64,000 nucleotides of DNA from Bryum argenteum (lineage: Eukaryota; Streptophyta; Bryopsida; Bryales; Bryaceae): assembly GCA_037043015.1 (NCBI GenBank), contig CM073322.1, positions 4,165,601 through 4,229,600 on the forward strand, given 5' to 3'. The position numbers and the translations under genes were made by a program. Numbering within the stretch: the first letter of the stretch is position 1; every line of letters begins with the position of its first letter. Shown one piece after another: positions 12,290-25,103 of the stretch. The notes beneath the pieces were generated by a model. The model was given only the letters and a program-made list of their open reading frames with translations. It ran no database searches and was not told the origin of the DNA.

Positions 12290-14010
12290 TTGGAGTGCGG
12301 TAGCTCAAATTTCGAATAAGATGGGATATTGGGATGTCGTAGCCCAAATTTGACTAAGAGAGAGAAATGAAAGTAGGAAGATTTGGAACTCCCTCTCCTT
12401 GAATCTCTCTCTTTGTCCATCTACTCCACGGAATACCGCTTTGCCATGGGGAACCAGACCTTGCATGGGAACCCCCCTAGAACCACCTTGCTTGAGGCAC
12501 TTACCCTCGGTAACCCGCCTTGCCCTCCAAGGCACATGCCCTTTTACGGGGAACTCACCTCCTCTAGAAGACCCGACGTTCACGGTAGCACCTGCTCTTA
12601 CCCTCCCAAGAGCTTTGGCTAGACCGCAAGGGGTTTGCCAAGGCTTTCCTCATCTCTCCCCTCCTTCTCCTTCTTTGCAGTATGGTTGGGTATTTTTGGA
12701 GTAGGCAAATCCAAACATTCTTTCACAAAAACCGGGATTTTAATTTCCAGTATATCACGAGAGAACGTTTGGATTTGAGCTTGCTAAACTGAGGGCCCTT
12801 GTTTTTTAAAACAAATTCAAGTTCATGAAAAATGAAGGAGAAGAGAAGAGAGAGTTTCTGCATTTTCATCTCCTCCCCTCCCCTCCACCTCAAGAGACCC
12901 ACCTAGCCGCACCCGCCTAATCGCTAGATAACTCGCTCTGCCTTGCAGGAATCCGACCTGCTTTGCAAGAATCTACCCTGCCTTTGTACAAACCCGCCAT
13001 GCCCTGCCCTGTAGGAACACCCCTTCTAAGAAGGAATTTATCTTGCCTGAAAGGATATTCACCCTGCATTTTGGCACCTACCTTGTGCCCTTGTCATCAA
13101 TCCCACGTGGTGCTTACATGGCGGCCACGCGGCTAAGTTTCTATCTAAACCCTTGCGACGTTGTCATTTTTTTACCTCAACTAAAAGTCAACAACCCTTT
13201 GACCACATCCAAGGAGCGAGGGCTCAATCGCGAGGGCCAAGCTAGGGACGGATGGGCGGCTTCCGTGCCTCATTTTTCAATCTTGATTATCAAATCTTGC
13301 TACACACTACACAATCTAGAGTAGCTACTTTCGGTGTCAACTGTCAAACCCAGCCCTTCGGCCTCAAACCAAGCCCTTCGGTGTCAAACCCTGACACTTT
13401 GGTGTCAAACCAAGCCCTTTAACATCTTATTGAGCTTAAGGAATATGGTGTTAGAAAATTTGTATAATAAAGAACCAAACCCCTGAATGTCACACCACTA
13501 GTCAGATTATGTATTCAAAGAAACTTTACATTCAAGTGAATTACATCCTTTAAACATCCTTTAAACATCATGATGAGCCAAAGAGAATTTATTAGCGTTC
13601 AGAAAGATATTTGCAAATAATATTACACCTACCAGCCAAAGGGATACTTAGGGTATAAGCTTCAAGAATCTCCAAAAGTGAAGTTCCAACCCTTAACAAT
13701 CACTTTCAAATAATGAGCCAGAGAGATTCCGTGTAGAATCAATGTCACATCCAGCTTAAAGAGATGAGAACTCAAAGAATTTTTGTCATACTTGTAGATC
13801 ACATCCAATTTGTAGGGCTGAATGATCACAAAATCTTCACAAAAGTGCATCATTGTTCAATTGGAGGCCAAATTCTCAACTAGTCTCTGGCGTTGGATAC
13901 TCTCATAATCACTTAACAATCCACATTATCACTCGATTGGAAGCCAACTTCTTAAACCATTATCTTTTTATCTTTGGGAGATACACAGGTTTATCAAACG
14001 AAGAGTATGC
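12290..14010. repeat. Right arm of the large inverted repeat
   Basis: Reverse-complement partner of the left arm at 1-2400. The outermost visible match pairs 13973-14010 (reverse complement reads GTGTATCTCCC and then the ATGCATAC end) with bases 1-40. It is shorter than the left arm, so one side has gained or lost sequence. The GC-rich patch reappears at 12880-13060. The paired arms with about 10 kb between them look like a large DNA transposon or a pair of inverted elements. The superfamily cannot be assigned because no transposase is legible. Confidence 0.7.
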
Positions 14011-14280
14011 ATTCCAAGTAACAAACTGAACTTGCAATATGTATCATCACGTCCTGTGGCGTTTGATGCTCACAAAACCTTCACAAAACTACATCATCAC
14101 TTAATTGAAAACCAACTTCTTATACTATCCTCTTTTAGTTTTGGGAAATTTCAGAGGTTTATCAATCGAAAGCCAACTTCTTATACCATTCTCTTTTATT
14201 TTTGGGAAATTTCAGAGGTTTATCAAATGAAGAGTATGCAAATTACAAATTCAAGTTGCAATTGAGTTTGTGACCTTGGA
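13860..14280. repeat. Tandem repeat at the outer edge of the right arm
   Basis: Two to three diverged units, each with a GATGCTCACAAAATCTTCACA-like segment, a CCAACTTCTTATACC-like segment and a TTTGGGARATWYCAGAGGTTTATCAAA-like end. Examples end at about 14005, 14166 and 14240. The outermost unit is the part shared with bases 1-60. Confidence 0.6.
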
Positions 14281-15809
14281 TGCTCACATATAAATCACAT
14301 ATAGATTGAAATTGTGGTATTTGCATGGAAAAGATTTTGTTATACAGCTTTAGGACAGCCCACAAGTATAAGGGAAGAAGTTCCACACAATTGCTTTTCC
14401 AAGCATGATTGATTGTTCATCAAATTCAGACTGAAGAGATCTGGAATGTAGAAGTTGAAAGACTTCGAAATCCAATCGTGTACTTGCATGTGGGGACCTT
14501 AATTTCATCTAAGGGTGTTCTAACAAAATTGAGGTTACAGCAGATTAACATTGGGGCTCAGCTTGGAGACTCGCAACTGCCCCAGATAAACTTTTGAACT
14601 TTGTGTACATATACTATCATGACCTTACCTGTAATTACCAGGCAGGCAGTATCTGAGACTCAATCTAATCAGAAGGGTTCCAGTTCGTTTTCGAATCACG
14701 AGTGGGTCCATCTACGTGGCGTGAACGCTCAAATAGTTTGAAACTGATTAATCTGTGGACAGGCCTATGGTGTAAGAAGGCGAACCAAACTCACCTAGCT
14801 TCGATCCGACATTTGCTTGTGGAGGACTACAGCGTTTGATACAGATTAGTGAAGAGCGGCAAGGCGAGTTCGAGAGATAGATTCACTAACTACATAACTG
14901 AGGTCGAGTAGTGGGGAACTGAAAAATCGAAGGCAGTAGGTACGTGACTGGCGGACGCACGGCCGGGTTGCGTCGCCAATGAATGAGTGGCAGGGCATGC
15001 AAGCGGCAGGTAATACCCCGCACAGTCGCCCTTCCTTTCACTTGATGATCACTGTGCAACTAGCAGAGAGCTCCCATCGGCCATCGCAATGATGCAGTTG
15101 AATTAGCACGCGGTGCAAACCAATGAGCTCTTGCCAGTGATAGTTTTTACAGCGTATAATCTTCCGCCCCAGGGAACCATCCGCACAGAATTGAATCATT
15201 TTGTTCGAGCACATCATCAACTTGGGAAGATAGCTCCACCCCGCCTGCAGCGTCCCCGGTGAGTCCCCGGTGAGTTTGATATGCAAGAGTGACCTGGCAG
15301 CTGGGTCGTCAACGCACAATCTAATAATTGAAGCTCGGTGGACCCCCGGCCGTGAATTTATTCCTTAACAGCTTTGTTCCCTTCAGCTGTTTTGCTGCTA
15401 TTCCTGGTGAGCCACTGTTCAACTTTCGGCCTCGAAGCATAAAACTGTTGGCGTTGTCGTTCACTTGGTTATTTCCGGTGTTTTTGTGTCGACGTTGTTG
15501 GTTGGGATTTTTTTCTGAGTCTGTGCATGCAGGATCCTGGATTTTCAAACTACAGCAACCGCGCGTCATGACAACCTTGGCCACATGAAAAGGAACGCCT
15601 GTTTGGACATTGCATCCGGAGGTCATTGCAAGAATCTAGAGAGAGCCTGGACTTCCGTTCGGAGGTCAAGGACGATCGGAAAATCCCCTTACTGAATGTA
15701 TGATAATTTTGGTTCGTGAGCTTGACCGGCTGGAGAAACTAATTGAGTTGCGCAGGAGCGGACTTCCTCAAAGCGCGGTGAAGATCAATCGAGGCTGGAA
15801 CTTCGCAAC
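14281..15809 (+). promoter_or_regulatory. Upstream region and presumed 5' leader of the RSL gene
   Basis: No convincing coding frame. GC content rises from about 14690 towards the gene, as expected for a promoter and leader. Several short upstream ATGs are present, so a spliced or uORF-bearing leader is possible but cannot be shown. I could not place a TATA box or transcription start with confidence. Confidence 0.35.
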
Positions 15810-18542
15810 ATGATATATCAAGGCGGACCGTTCTCACCTGCTGACGATCAGGCAGAACAGCAGCAGTACATGGGGAGCAGCAACTATTCTTATACCGAAG
15901 CCATGCTGTGGGCGCAATTCTCAGCTTCCGACGAGTGCTCCGGAACCAGCACATTTCATCTTCCGGAGCTCTCGTCGGCGAACTCGGTCTCGACAAATGA
16001 GCACGAGGAAGATTTGCTCGCAACTTGGCTGGCAAACTACGTGGCACGCTCTACACTCGACTATGCTTCACCCGCTGTTGCTGACCCGGGTTTCATAAAC
16101 GCCGACCTCGACCCTGTACCACTTCCCAAATGGAACTCCAGCGCGTTCGATGTCAGCAATTTCTCCTCGTCCAGCCAGCAAATGTGGTTGACGGTGCCAG
16201 TACCCGGTCTGCCGAACGAAATGCAACATCAGCACTACTCCCCCCCTGCTACTCCGTCTTACCGCCCCTCCCGATCGTCTTGGCAGCAACAGCCTGAGTG
16301 GAATTTCGAGCCTGGAAGCGCCAGAAGGGAGCTTTTTCGCCCTGATTATGCTCATGTCCAGGAGAGCAATTTTCAAGGATTTCACCAGGGGACTCCTGCT
16401 CACCAGGCCCCAGCGACCTTTTCGGCTTCTGCTGGACATTCGAGGTTATCGTGGTCGCATCAGTCGCCTCCCGTGAGTAACTGGACCACAAGTACCTATA
16501 TTTCTGGTTTTAGAAATACCGAAGTCAGACAGCCGGAGATAATGACACTCCTTCAAACGGGAAGTCCATACTTGAAGTCTGAGCTTCTTCCTGCTGCTGC
16601 ATACTCAATTCCAGCTCCTCAAATCAACAGCTTCGGAAGCGTGCGCGGCAGCAGAACACCCTCCTGGTACTCGAAAGGTAAAGGGCCAACGGCGATTTCT
16701 CCACAACTTCACATGGTCACTGGACCTGGAGAATCAAGCACGCGGTCTCGGAAGCGAAAATACTCCGCGGTACGTGCCTGCCGGCAACAACAGTAATACA
16801 AAAGTTACCACTATGGGAAGCATGTTTCAATCGACTACATGCATGCCTAAGAGATCGAAACATGCATGATTGAACATTCTTTATACCGTTGTTCCTAACA
16901 AGTTGTTATTTTTAACATCATGCTGAGTCAACAGGGGAGCCACAAGTGCAGACCGTTTAACACTTGCTAAAGGAAACGATCACCGCAGTCGGTACCGTCA
17001 GTTGAAAAAATGCGCCATAATGCTGTTTTTTAACAAGTAATGTCGTTTTCAGCACTAAAATGTTGTAGGTTTCTCTCTGAAGCCACTGTTTCTGTACACG
17101 AGCTCGTGGGTTAGTGTTGACAGTTCCATGTATTATTTAGCACATGAAACTTAACACAAGACGTTGAAAAAGACCGCAAAACGTTAATGTCATCTTCACC
17201 GATCGGTTAGAAGTTAGACCATGGCTTAGTCATAATTCTGTTTGCTTCAATAACGTTGTGCAAACAGGGTTGCACCGACTGTTCTCAAATCGTGCTGATG
17301 TCATTCATGTAGTGACCGTCGATCTTCAGGGCCTGGATGCAACAATTGTTTATGTTGAAGCTTGTCCTTAACTTCACTGGTGTAACTGTGCGGATGTGTG
17401 GCCTGCAGGTGAACGATCAGAGCGGCGTAGTTACACGGTCCAGCGGGACAATATCCACTCCCACGGCCTCAACGGAGTTCTACTTACCTGGGCCTGCTTT
17501 AAATACAAATGGACAACCACGAGCAATCTCTGGTTCAGCCGTAGATCCCCAGAGTATCTATGCTCGGATAAGGTCAATCCAACGAACCCCTGGAGCTCCT
17601 CGGTATGATGGAAACTGCTTGCTTTCACTGCTCTAACTAGCAACGCTCAAGCATGTCCGATTATCACTGTATTCCTAGTTGACAATGTGTCTTTGCACCA
17701 CAGGAGGGACAAGCTCAGTGATCGAATAAAAACCTTGCAATCGTTGATACCCAATGGAAGGACTGTAAGTGCTCTCAAACTTCCGCAAATAACTATGTCT
17801 AGCACTTGTCAGAATGGCCAATTCAAATAACAAAACGGAATTATCGTGCTCTAGCAAGCATTAGTGATTTTGAGTTTTAGCCCTGATTTTGAATATGTAA
17901 AAGATTTGAGGATGTTGTATCCGGTTCTGTGTCTTCGTAGAGTAATGCTAAATTTTATAAGCACTAAAGTGAGTTTTCTTCCGCTCTGAACCAGCTCGAC
18001 ATATCGGGTATGCTCGAAGAAGCCCACTGCTACCTCACGTTTCTGAAGAAGCAATATGAGGTTTGCATTTTTCTTACCTTCTTAACATTACAGAACTCGT
18101 TCTACCATGTGGAAGTCTGAGATGGCTTCATATCATCAGTCAATGCCTTCTGTAGACAGAGGACAATATATGTGCATAAATTCACATAACATGCAACTCT
18201 GACAAGCCTCTGTACTGACGTCATATAACTGATTGAAATTGAAATGGGATGGAGAGAATGCTCTAATTTGAGTGTAAGAGAATCCGGGAGTGTGTAGCTT
18301 TTTGCGTGCTCAGAAATAAAGTCAATCCCAGAAGTGTCTGAAAAGCAGGTGGTTTTTTGCAGCTGTTGGAATCAGATGATCCAGAGAACTGGAAGTTAGC
18401 CACACCGAATACGTACAAAGGCATAGATCTTACGAAACCTCAAGTCCAAGTGCTCACAACTCCAAGGAGGCCTTGTCCCAAAAAAGAAACTCCAAAGAAG
18501 CCGAGTCTCAAAAAAGAGAAAGGAAAAGCCAGTCGTCGATAG
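15810..18542 (+). CDS. RSL: RSL-type bHLH transcription factor (subfamily VIIIc), 5 exons, 476 aa
   Basis: Exons by splice sites and frame: 15810-16769, 17409-17572, 17704-17764, 17995-18060 and 18363-18542. The joined frame is open to TAG. Residues 1-320 are a low-complexity Ser/Gln/Pro-rich region ending in a basic SRKRKYSA stretch. The bHLH domain spans about 366-417: DPQSIYAR, then the basic region IRRDKLSDRIK, then LQSLIPNG and LDISGMLEEAHCYLTFLKKQ. The tail begins LLESDDPENW and later KGIDL, which parallels the conserved C-terminal part of RSL proteins. RSL factors are nuclear activators of root-hair and rhizoid growth and bind E-boxes as dimers. The usual Glu of the basic region is Asp here (residue 377). 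Intron positions inside the bHLH fit the family. The first ATG has an in-frame, uninterrupted exon, so I chose it; function beyond the family is inferred. Confidence 0.88.
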
Positions 18543-18924
18543 GAACTGTGAGCCGTTTTATTTTGTAATAGTAATAGTATAATAATTTTATACGGTCTTC
18601 AGAGTTTGTCTTTTCGTTGATAGAGAAAACCTACCTTGGTTTTTCCATCAACAATACACAAGCTCACCCATATGACCACAAATAATGTAGCCGAATAAGC
18701 AGTGCTGAACCACCAATGCTTGCAGGGTTTAGGGCTTCGGTGGATTCACATAGAATAGCACTCAGCTGTAGCTCAGGGTCAGTTGTAAGTAATAAGACCA
18801 GCACTTGATGAAGCATTGGTCAGTGTTTACTTTGATGGCCCCCACCGCAGGGACTAGACATGCTGAGTAAGCCAGAAAAACGACAAGTCATCTCACTAGT
18901 TATGACTGCCGAACAGTCATTGTA
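18543..18924. other. 3' flank of the RSL gene
   Basis: AT-rich downstream sequence with no coding frame. It probably holds the 3' UTR and polyadenylation signals (AATAATTTTATACGG region near 18580), then ends at the TA target site of the foldback element. Confidence 0.4.
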
Positions 18925-19860
18925 CAGTGGGGTACAGAAATAATTCGAACTGAATTTGAAGGCAGTTTTTGAAAAAACTTCGAAATGTGCCTACATACTC
19001 AAAAATAATCGGAATTGCAATCCGTAAAGGGCGTTGGAACAACGTTAGAGTGTTTTACACTATCATGGCAAAAAATTGCTTCTTTTTTGTGCAATTGTTC
19101 AAAGAACTAAAACTCTACATGTTCCATCCACAATTGACCATTGTCACTTTGTGCTTCAATTACAATGTTCATTTTCACTTGCAAAATTGATATGAATGCC
19201 ATAAGTTGTTCTTTAGATACTTGAGCTCATTGTTGAATGTTCAAAAATACTTGCTCCCTCTAAACTTTTGAGTTGGAGTAGTTTTGTGATAAATTTCCAA
19301 TCAACACTTAAGGTGTGAAATTGAACTTTGATTTAAACTCGGCGAGAATGCTAAAAGAATTTGAGTTTGGCAATGAGCTTATGAAAGTAAGCACCCTAAC
19401 TTTATCAAACCATCCTTTAAGTCCTTGTAGGATATTTCTAGTGGTGTGAATGGCTTCAGAAAGCTTTGAGAAAAATTGAATAGTCACAAGCACATTCTAA
19501 GACATTCCTCCTACCCAAGAAGAAAACAAGGAACATATCAATGATTCAATAAGCATGAGCTCAAGTATCTAAAGAACAACTTATGGCACTCATATCAATT
19601 TTGCAAGTGAAAATGAACATTGTAATTGAAGCACAAAGTGACAATGGTCAATTGTGGATGGAACATGTAGAGTTTTAGTTCTTTGAACAATTGCACAAAA
19701 AAGAAGCAATTTTTTGCCATGATAGTGTAAAACACTCTAACGTTGTTCCAACGCCCTTTACGGATTGCAATTCCGATTATTTTTGAGTATGTAGGCACAT
19801 TTCGAAGTTTTTTCAAAAACTGCCTACAAATTCAGTTCGAATTATTTCTGTACCCCACTG
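18925..19860. mobile_element. Non-autonomous Tc1/mariner-like foldback element, 306-bp terminal inverted repeats
   Basis: The ends read CAGTGGGGTACAG going in from 18925 and, reverse complemented, the same from 19860. A TA dinucleotide flanks each end (18923-18924 and 19861-19862), the target duplication of the Tc1/mariner superfamily. The arms 18925-19230 and 19555-19860 are the same length (306 bp) and differ at only a few positions by eye. The 324-bp centre holds no transposase, so the element must move by an enzyme supplied elsewhere. The same 73-codon open frame in both arms is a by-product of the repeat. Near identity of the arms suggests a recent insertion or arm homogenisation. Confidence 0.88.
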
Positions 19861-19862
19861 TA

Positions 19863-20386
19863 CAGTACAAGTCAGTACCGTTCGAAGTAGTAAAGGCACT
19901 CAAAATCACCAGTTGTGTACCTCGATAACTCAAATCCAATAAGTGTGTATTCCTTGACCTTGTATTGGATAATAGTATCTCAACAGTCTAAAGTTACAAA
20001 CGACAGAGAGAACTTCCACCAACTCAGAGTAAAATAAAAAAACTCTTTGAAAGTAAGACTAGAAGTAAGAATTTGAAAAACTCAAAATCAACAAAGAAAG
20101 GACTCTGTGACACCGGGTTTATGAATGCTTGATTATTTGAATGTAGGTTGCAAGTGAAGCTGGCCCAAGTGGTGCGACAACGCAGCTGATGATTTTGTTA
20201 CAAAGGAGGCCAGCCATCCCTCACTCATCGATCGACGCAGTGATTGAATGAATCTTGTAGAGATTAGTCCCTCTCTCTCTCTTTTCTCGTAAGCACAGGT
20301 GGGAAAAAAAACACGTATCTGCTACCCAGTACTCGAGCTTCTTCCACGAACTGCAACCCACTGAACACACACAACTAACATGGCTA
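19863..20386. other. Intergenic region between convergent RSL and NAT-A genes
   Basis: No gene. It should contain the 3' UTR of NAT-A (minus strand) near 20300-20386. A CT dinucleotide run lies at about 20270-20285. Confidence 0.4.
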
Positions 20387-23300
20387 CTACAACCCCACCC
20401 ACCTGACCCACAGAAAGAATCTGCTGAGCCCGAATGGCAGCCCGTAATCTTTCACCACGGCCGGCTCATTGCGCGCCGTCCTTCCGGTGCTCCACACATA
20501 CAACCCTCGCTCCTGCCGACTGCCTGGCACCGTATTGTCCAGCACGAATGCCACCACAAATGCTATCACCATGTGCAGCGAGAAGATGGTGTTCAGTGCA
20601 AAGTTGGCCTGCCACAACAACACACCCAATCCCTTTTCAATCACCTAAAACTCGAGCACTAGTAAAAATAGTGTTTGAAAATTTATCTGGGCATTAGAAC
20701 TCCACCACTGGGGAATAGTGTCCAAAAGTTTTTCTGTGATGATAGAAAAGCACCTATGATTTTCATTTTTGTATATCAAGTATCACAATTGCCACTAGTA
20801 AGATGGAAATCGGTCATCAGAAAGTGGCAGTCGTTAGCAACCGAGCTGTATGGTTTGAGCTGGGCTTACATTGGCGAACTTGGTGTGGAAGGGGCCGTGA
20901 GCAGCAATGTCGTAAGGTTGAAAGTAGCTGGGAAATCTGGAACTGCCATCGTCACCGTATTGTTGGAAGTAGGAGGGCACGGAAAGCGACAGGAACAGAG
21001 ACATTCCCACTATCAACACGTTTCGGGAGCTGCCGGTTTCGCTGTATCGCAAGTTGGATAATCCCATGGCTGCCAGCATCGTCCACATGAACACCAACAA
21101 GGCTGCCACTATCACTTGTGGAATTTGTGCTATAAATCCAGATATTTTACCTGCACACACAGAAGCTTCCATTGATAAACTATCCACCCTTGTCTCTTGA
21201 TGTACCAGTCCTCGACGCAGTATTTGAGCTCGCAATGCAAGGGATATTAGTAAGTACGATTTGACGAACTCTGATGATATTCACTGGTTGGCTTTATCTG
21301 GACACTTTGACTCTTTACTGGACTCTTAGAATGAGGTCACAATTTCTGAAAGCCATACGCATAACGGCCACAGAAGGTCGCTTTGGGAGTAAGGAAAAAC
21401 AGCTACAGCTGTGACGTATGAATCTTAATCTTTTATGTAATTGAAGTTAAAACTTTAAGTATCCATAGCTCCTTCAGATTGTGGGATACGTACCAACGAG
21501 TGACATGAGAATGAGGAAGCAAGCACCAATCTCTACAGCACGACGACTGCCCATTTTCGTCACTGCGATGGTGTGCACATTCTCTGTCAATGTGCTGGCT
21601 CCGGAACCAGTACCCCAGAAGCCTGCTAAGATACTCGTCAACCCTTCCAATCCTATACTCCTGCTCACCACTCCAGGCGGAGGAGCTCGTGATGCCACTA
21701 GAAGGGAGGCGGCATGGTAGGCACCCACCTGCAAAAACCCCAATCCACCTGCCTTAATTTACTAGCAGAAACTCTAGAAAACAAAATCACTAGTTAAGCA
21801 CAAGTCCATGAGCACGTGGTGAAGGACTAATGATACGAATGTAAGTAAACAGCCGACATTCAGTTCCAGATGAGCCAAGTGGAATTTCTTATTACCAATT
21901 GGACTTTGAAAGTTCAGGTTCTTTATCGATTCAAACACCCAAGTATCACATGGATATCACATAAGTATCATCTAGGTATCAATTCAAAACACGGACTGAT
22001 AATACAAGCAGAGGATTGTAACTGGTTGACCTCGAAAACTTCCCGGACACTCCATGACACCATCATCAGACTTTTGATAAACCTTTCAAGGACGAAAGAG
22101 TCGTGACTGCGGAATGACCAATAAGATTCATCATCATGTGGAAGATTCACCGACTCTCAAAATCATCAAACAACTGTGCATTAGTGATTTAACCAATGAA
22201 ATTAAAACCGTGAGGAGATGGGCAAGGGAGGAAGCACGAAGTAAGGATTACGAACCGAATCGACTGAAGCAATGAATGACGACACCATCATGATCACCGC
22301 AGTTTGCCAATGAAATGTGGGCATCCCCCATTGGAACGGATACGGGAAACGGAACCATGCTGATGTTGAGAGAGCGTTGGACACATCAGTTCGGCAGCTA
22401 AGCATGGTGGACATGTGCTGCTGGCAGGCAGGAGACATAGTCGTGTTGAATCGTTGATTGAGGTTGCATCCCGGGTACGTATACACTTTGGACTCCGTCA
22501 GCAAGAACGCATATGCCCATGTCAATGCTAGCCCCAAAGGCACCTGCAAATCCCACGGTAGCATACCACCTGAGTAACCATCACCATAAATATACCAAAG
22601 AGTACGTACTCAACAAAAAACTTCTACAAAACGGTAGCATACCGTATCCAGAAGGGATATCAAGGACAAGAAAACATCATATCTATATCTATGATCGTGA
22701 TGGACCCCACAGGATTTGAATGTGAAGCTCGACTTACAGCATACACTTGGAATATCCGATGGCCGAAAACAGTGATTTTTCGAAGGTACTGCATGCACCA
22801 CACAGCACGCATCACAATCAAGTATGCCTTTTCAGTTCAATGAAAGCTGGTATCCATCTACGGTAAAGATACAGATTCAGGACAACTAACACTAGACTAC
22901 CCAGGACAGTGGGTAGAAAAGGAGAGCAAGGATTATATAGCTCACCAACTCACCAAAGCAAAGAGCACCAGTATCACAATTTGTGGGACGCCGATCTCCA
23001 AGCACTTGCCGACTACTGGAAATCCGTACGCATAGAATGCAAGTCCAACAGCAGTAATTGTCGGGGCTACGACAACGGGATTGATAACCCTGCACTTAGA
23101 AATTGTGTGAACCCTACATCAGTAAATCGAAGGCCCCATTCTTGACATCCGAGCAAGATTCCTACGCACCACTACAAACACCTTTGCACTGGGAGACCAC
23201 AAATTTAAGCACTAGTGAAGTATGTAAAGTACCTTAGAATTAGTGACATAGCTCCACTGTATCCCAAAAAGGCTTGGAACGCAGACCCAACGATTATAGC

Positions 23301-25103
23301 ACCTTGCAATTCCCTCATTGTCAACTTGAACCTCTGTCACACCAAAACAGAGCAGTTAGCCTAAAAACCCTCCCCTTAAATATGATTAAATTATACAAAT
23401 TATCCTTAAAAGGTGCACTTACAGAGCTTGCTGGAAGGTCTATGAAGTTGGGGGAGAAGGTAATGGCAAGTGCTGGGGCAAGGTAGACAAACGATGCTCC
23501 CTGAATTAATGGCAGCCTTGATCCAAACGACGTGTGAAGGAGTGTTGACACTCCTGAAACCATCAGCATGCTTGAAACCACTTTGGCTGTGTCCTCCTGA
23601 GCATGATAGACATATTCAGTCACACACATTCTACTAGATTGTAGAGAGCACATATTGAAGGATTGTAAAGTGGACAGAGGTTACTTACAGGGGTGCCGCC
23701 CATTGCAGGTACCAAAATGAGAGGAATCAAAATGACCGAGCCCACTATGGATAGGTAATGTTGAATGGCGTAGAAGATCAATGGAACTGCACACACATTC
23801 GAAACGACACGGCACTTCTAATAAGAGTCATTGCAGCACTGTGTTTCAAAACGGCACGTTCATAACGTTACAATTATACCGCCCTCTTGCATTTCAATGC
23901 CTTTCGATATCAGGCCCAGGATATGCTTGCCAATGATCTACAAATATCAGTTTTATCTTCACCTTGAAGCCAGTCATTGTAAACTTGCATACTTAACCCT
24001 CTGTTTTCTCAAATCATTATCTACTTGAATGATGAAATGCGTTGCCCTAAAAAAATTCAGATTCGAAGCAGATTCAACTACGTTCCTTTCTAACGTTGTG
24101 TAACACTGTCGTAGTGTTCACTTCTGAAATACTTGAGGTGAAGTATACTACAGAGCATAAAATGGCTGGCTTTTAAACGCTCCATTACATTTCAGTGATA
24201 CTCAAAACGTTACATCCGATTAAAGAAAACCAACATGAAATAATCTCTTAATCGGTGCAAAGTCCTTCTTCCCCGGATTGTGATTCACAGAGACTAGAAG
24301 AGACTGGAATGTTATGTTCACCTCAAGAAATGTACCGTTCTGTATCTCAGATTACCCATGGCATATTGCGAGGGAGTGAGACGGTTAAGTAAGCATTTTT
24401 CATCAACTTCGAAACACAAGACCTAAAAAAAGAAAAGGGAACGCTTACCGAGGCCGGGATTCTCACGAAGCTCATACTTCATGTGCGATTCCTTAGACAT
24501 CATATGATCGTCCTCATCGAGAGACTGCGACATGGCGTCGTCTTGGTCCTTGTAACTTCGAAGCGGCTCGATCCGGAGATGCCCACTGTTACTTCTACTC
24601 GTATCCAACTCCGCCGACCTCGCTTTAGGATAAACCCACGGCCCAGGCCTCACCGCGCCACCTGGAGGACCAGGAGCTCGCACAGGCACTTCTCCGCTAC
24701 TGTTTCTACTCACACCGGTCGAAGAAGGAGGCGGATGAAACGGACCCGGTCGCACTCCTCTCTGCGGCTGCGCTTCCACAGCTGGTGCACTTTTCGGCTG
24801 GAGCGGCACTTCCGCTTCCTTGCCGGCCTCCAGATCTCTCACAGCTCCCTCGCGCATAGACTCCCTTGCGGCGGACTCCTTCGCAACAGTTGCTGGAGCT
24901 GGTGGCGGTGGAGGCGGAGGCTTAGGGACGCGAGTGGTGCCATCGGACAAGTTGATTTCGATGTCTCCGCTATGGCCACTCCCCTTCTCCACGCCCTTGA
25001 ACCCCGTGCGCCTAGCCCAAGAACCCATAGGAACCTTACTATCGTTCGGCCGTTTCTCCGCACCGGGCTCCATACCATTCTCTAGCGGCATACCAGTCGG
25101 CAT
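20387..25103 (-). CDS. NAT12-like: Nucleobase-ascorbate transporter, NAT11/NAT12-like (NAT-A), 10 exons, 746 aa
   Basis: Exons: 25103-24449, 23786-23689, 23596-23423, 23333-23233, 23089-22954, 22788-22738, 22543-22256, 21728-21494, 21150-20870 and 20608-20387; all junctions keep frame to TAG. Members of this family are multi-pass membrane carriers for nucleobases or ascorbate; plant NAT11/12 substrates are not settled. Residues 1-218 are a soluble Pro-rich N-terminus (a seven-Pro run, MGSWARRTGF) ending HMKYELRENPGL. The carrier domain has the QH motif (YAIQHYLSI), FGSRLPLIQG, WFRFPYPFQWG, and the signature region LTENVHTIAVTKMGSRR. The C-terminus reads DNTVPGSRQERGLYVWS. I took the ATG at 25103; a Met at MGSWARR, as in NAT-B, is an alternative start. 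The donor of intron 7 is GTTCGT, weaker than the others. Its paralogue is NAT-B. Confidence 0.9.

Noticed and set aside
15038..15626. Open frames of 86-101 codons upstream of RSL.
   Set aside because: No motifs or start context; more likely leader or promoter sequence of the RSL gene.
18969..19190. A 73-codon open frame repeated identically at 19595-19816 on the other strand.
   Set aside because: It lies wholly in the terminal inverted repeats of the foldback element. Identity follows from the repeat, and the protein has no known motif.
19308..19493. A 61-codon minus-strand frame in the centre of the foldback element, considered as a transposase remnant.
   Set aside because: No DDE motif and too short. 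No resemblance to a transposase was found.
24483..25085. A 200-codon plus-strand frame.
   Set aside because: It is antisense to the GC-rich exon 1 of NAT-A, which explains its length.
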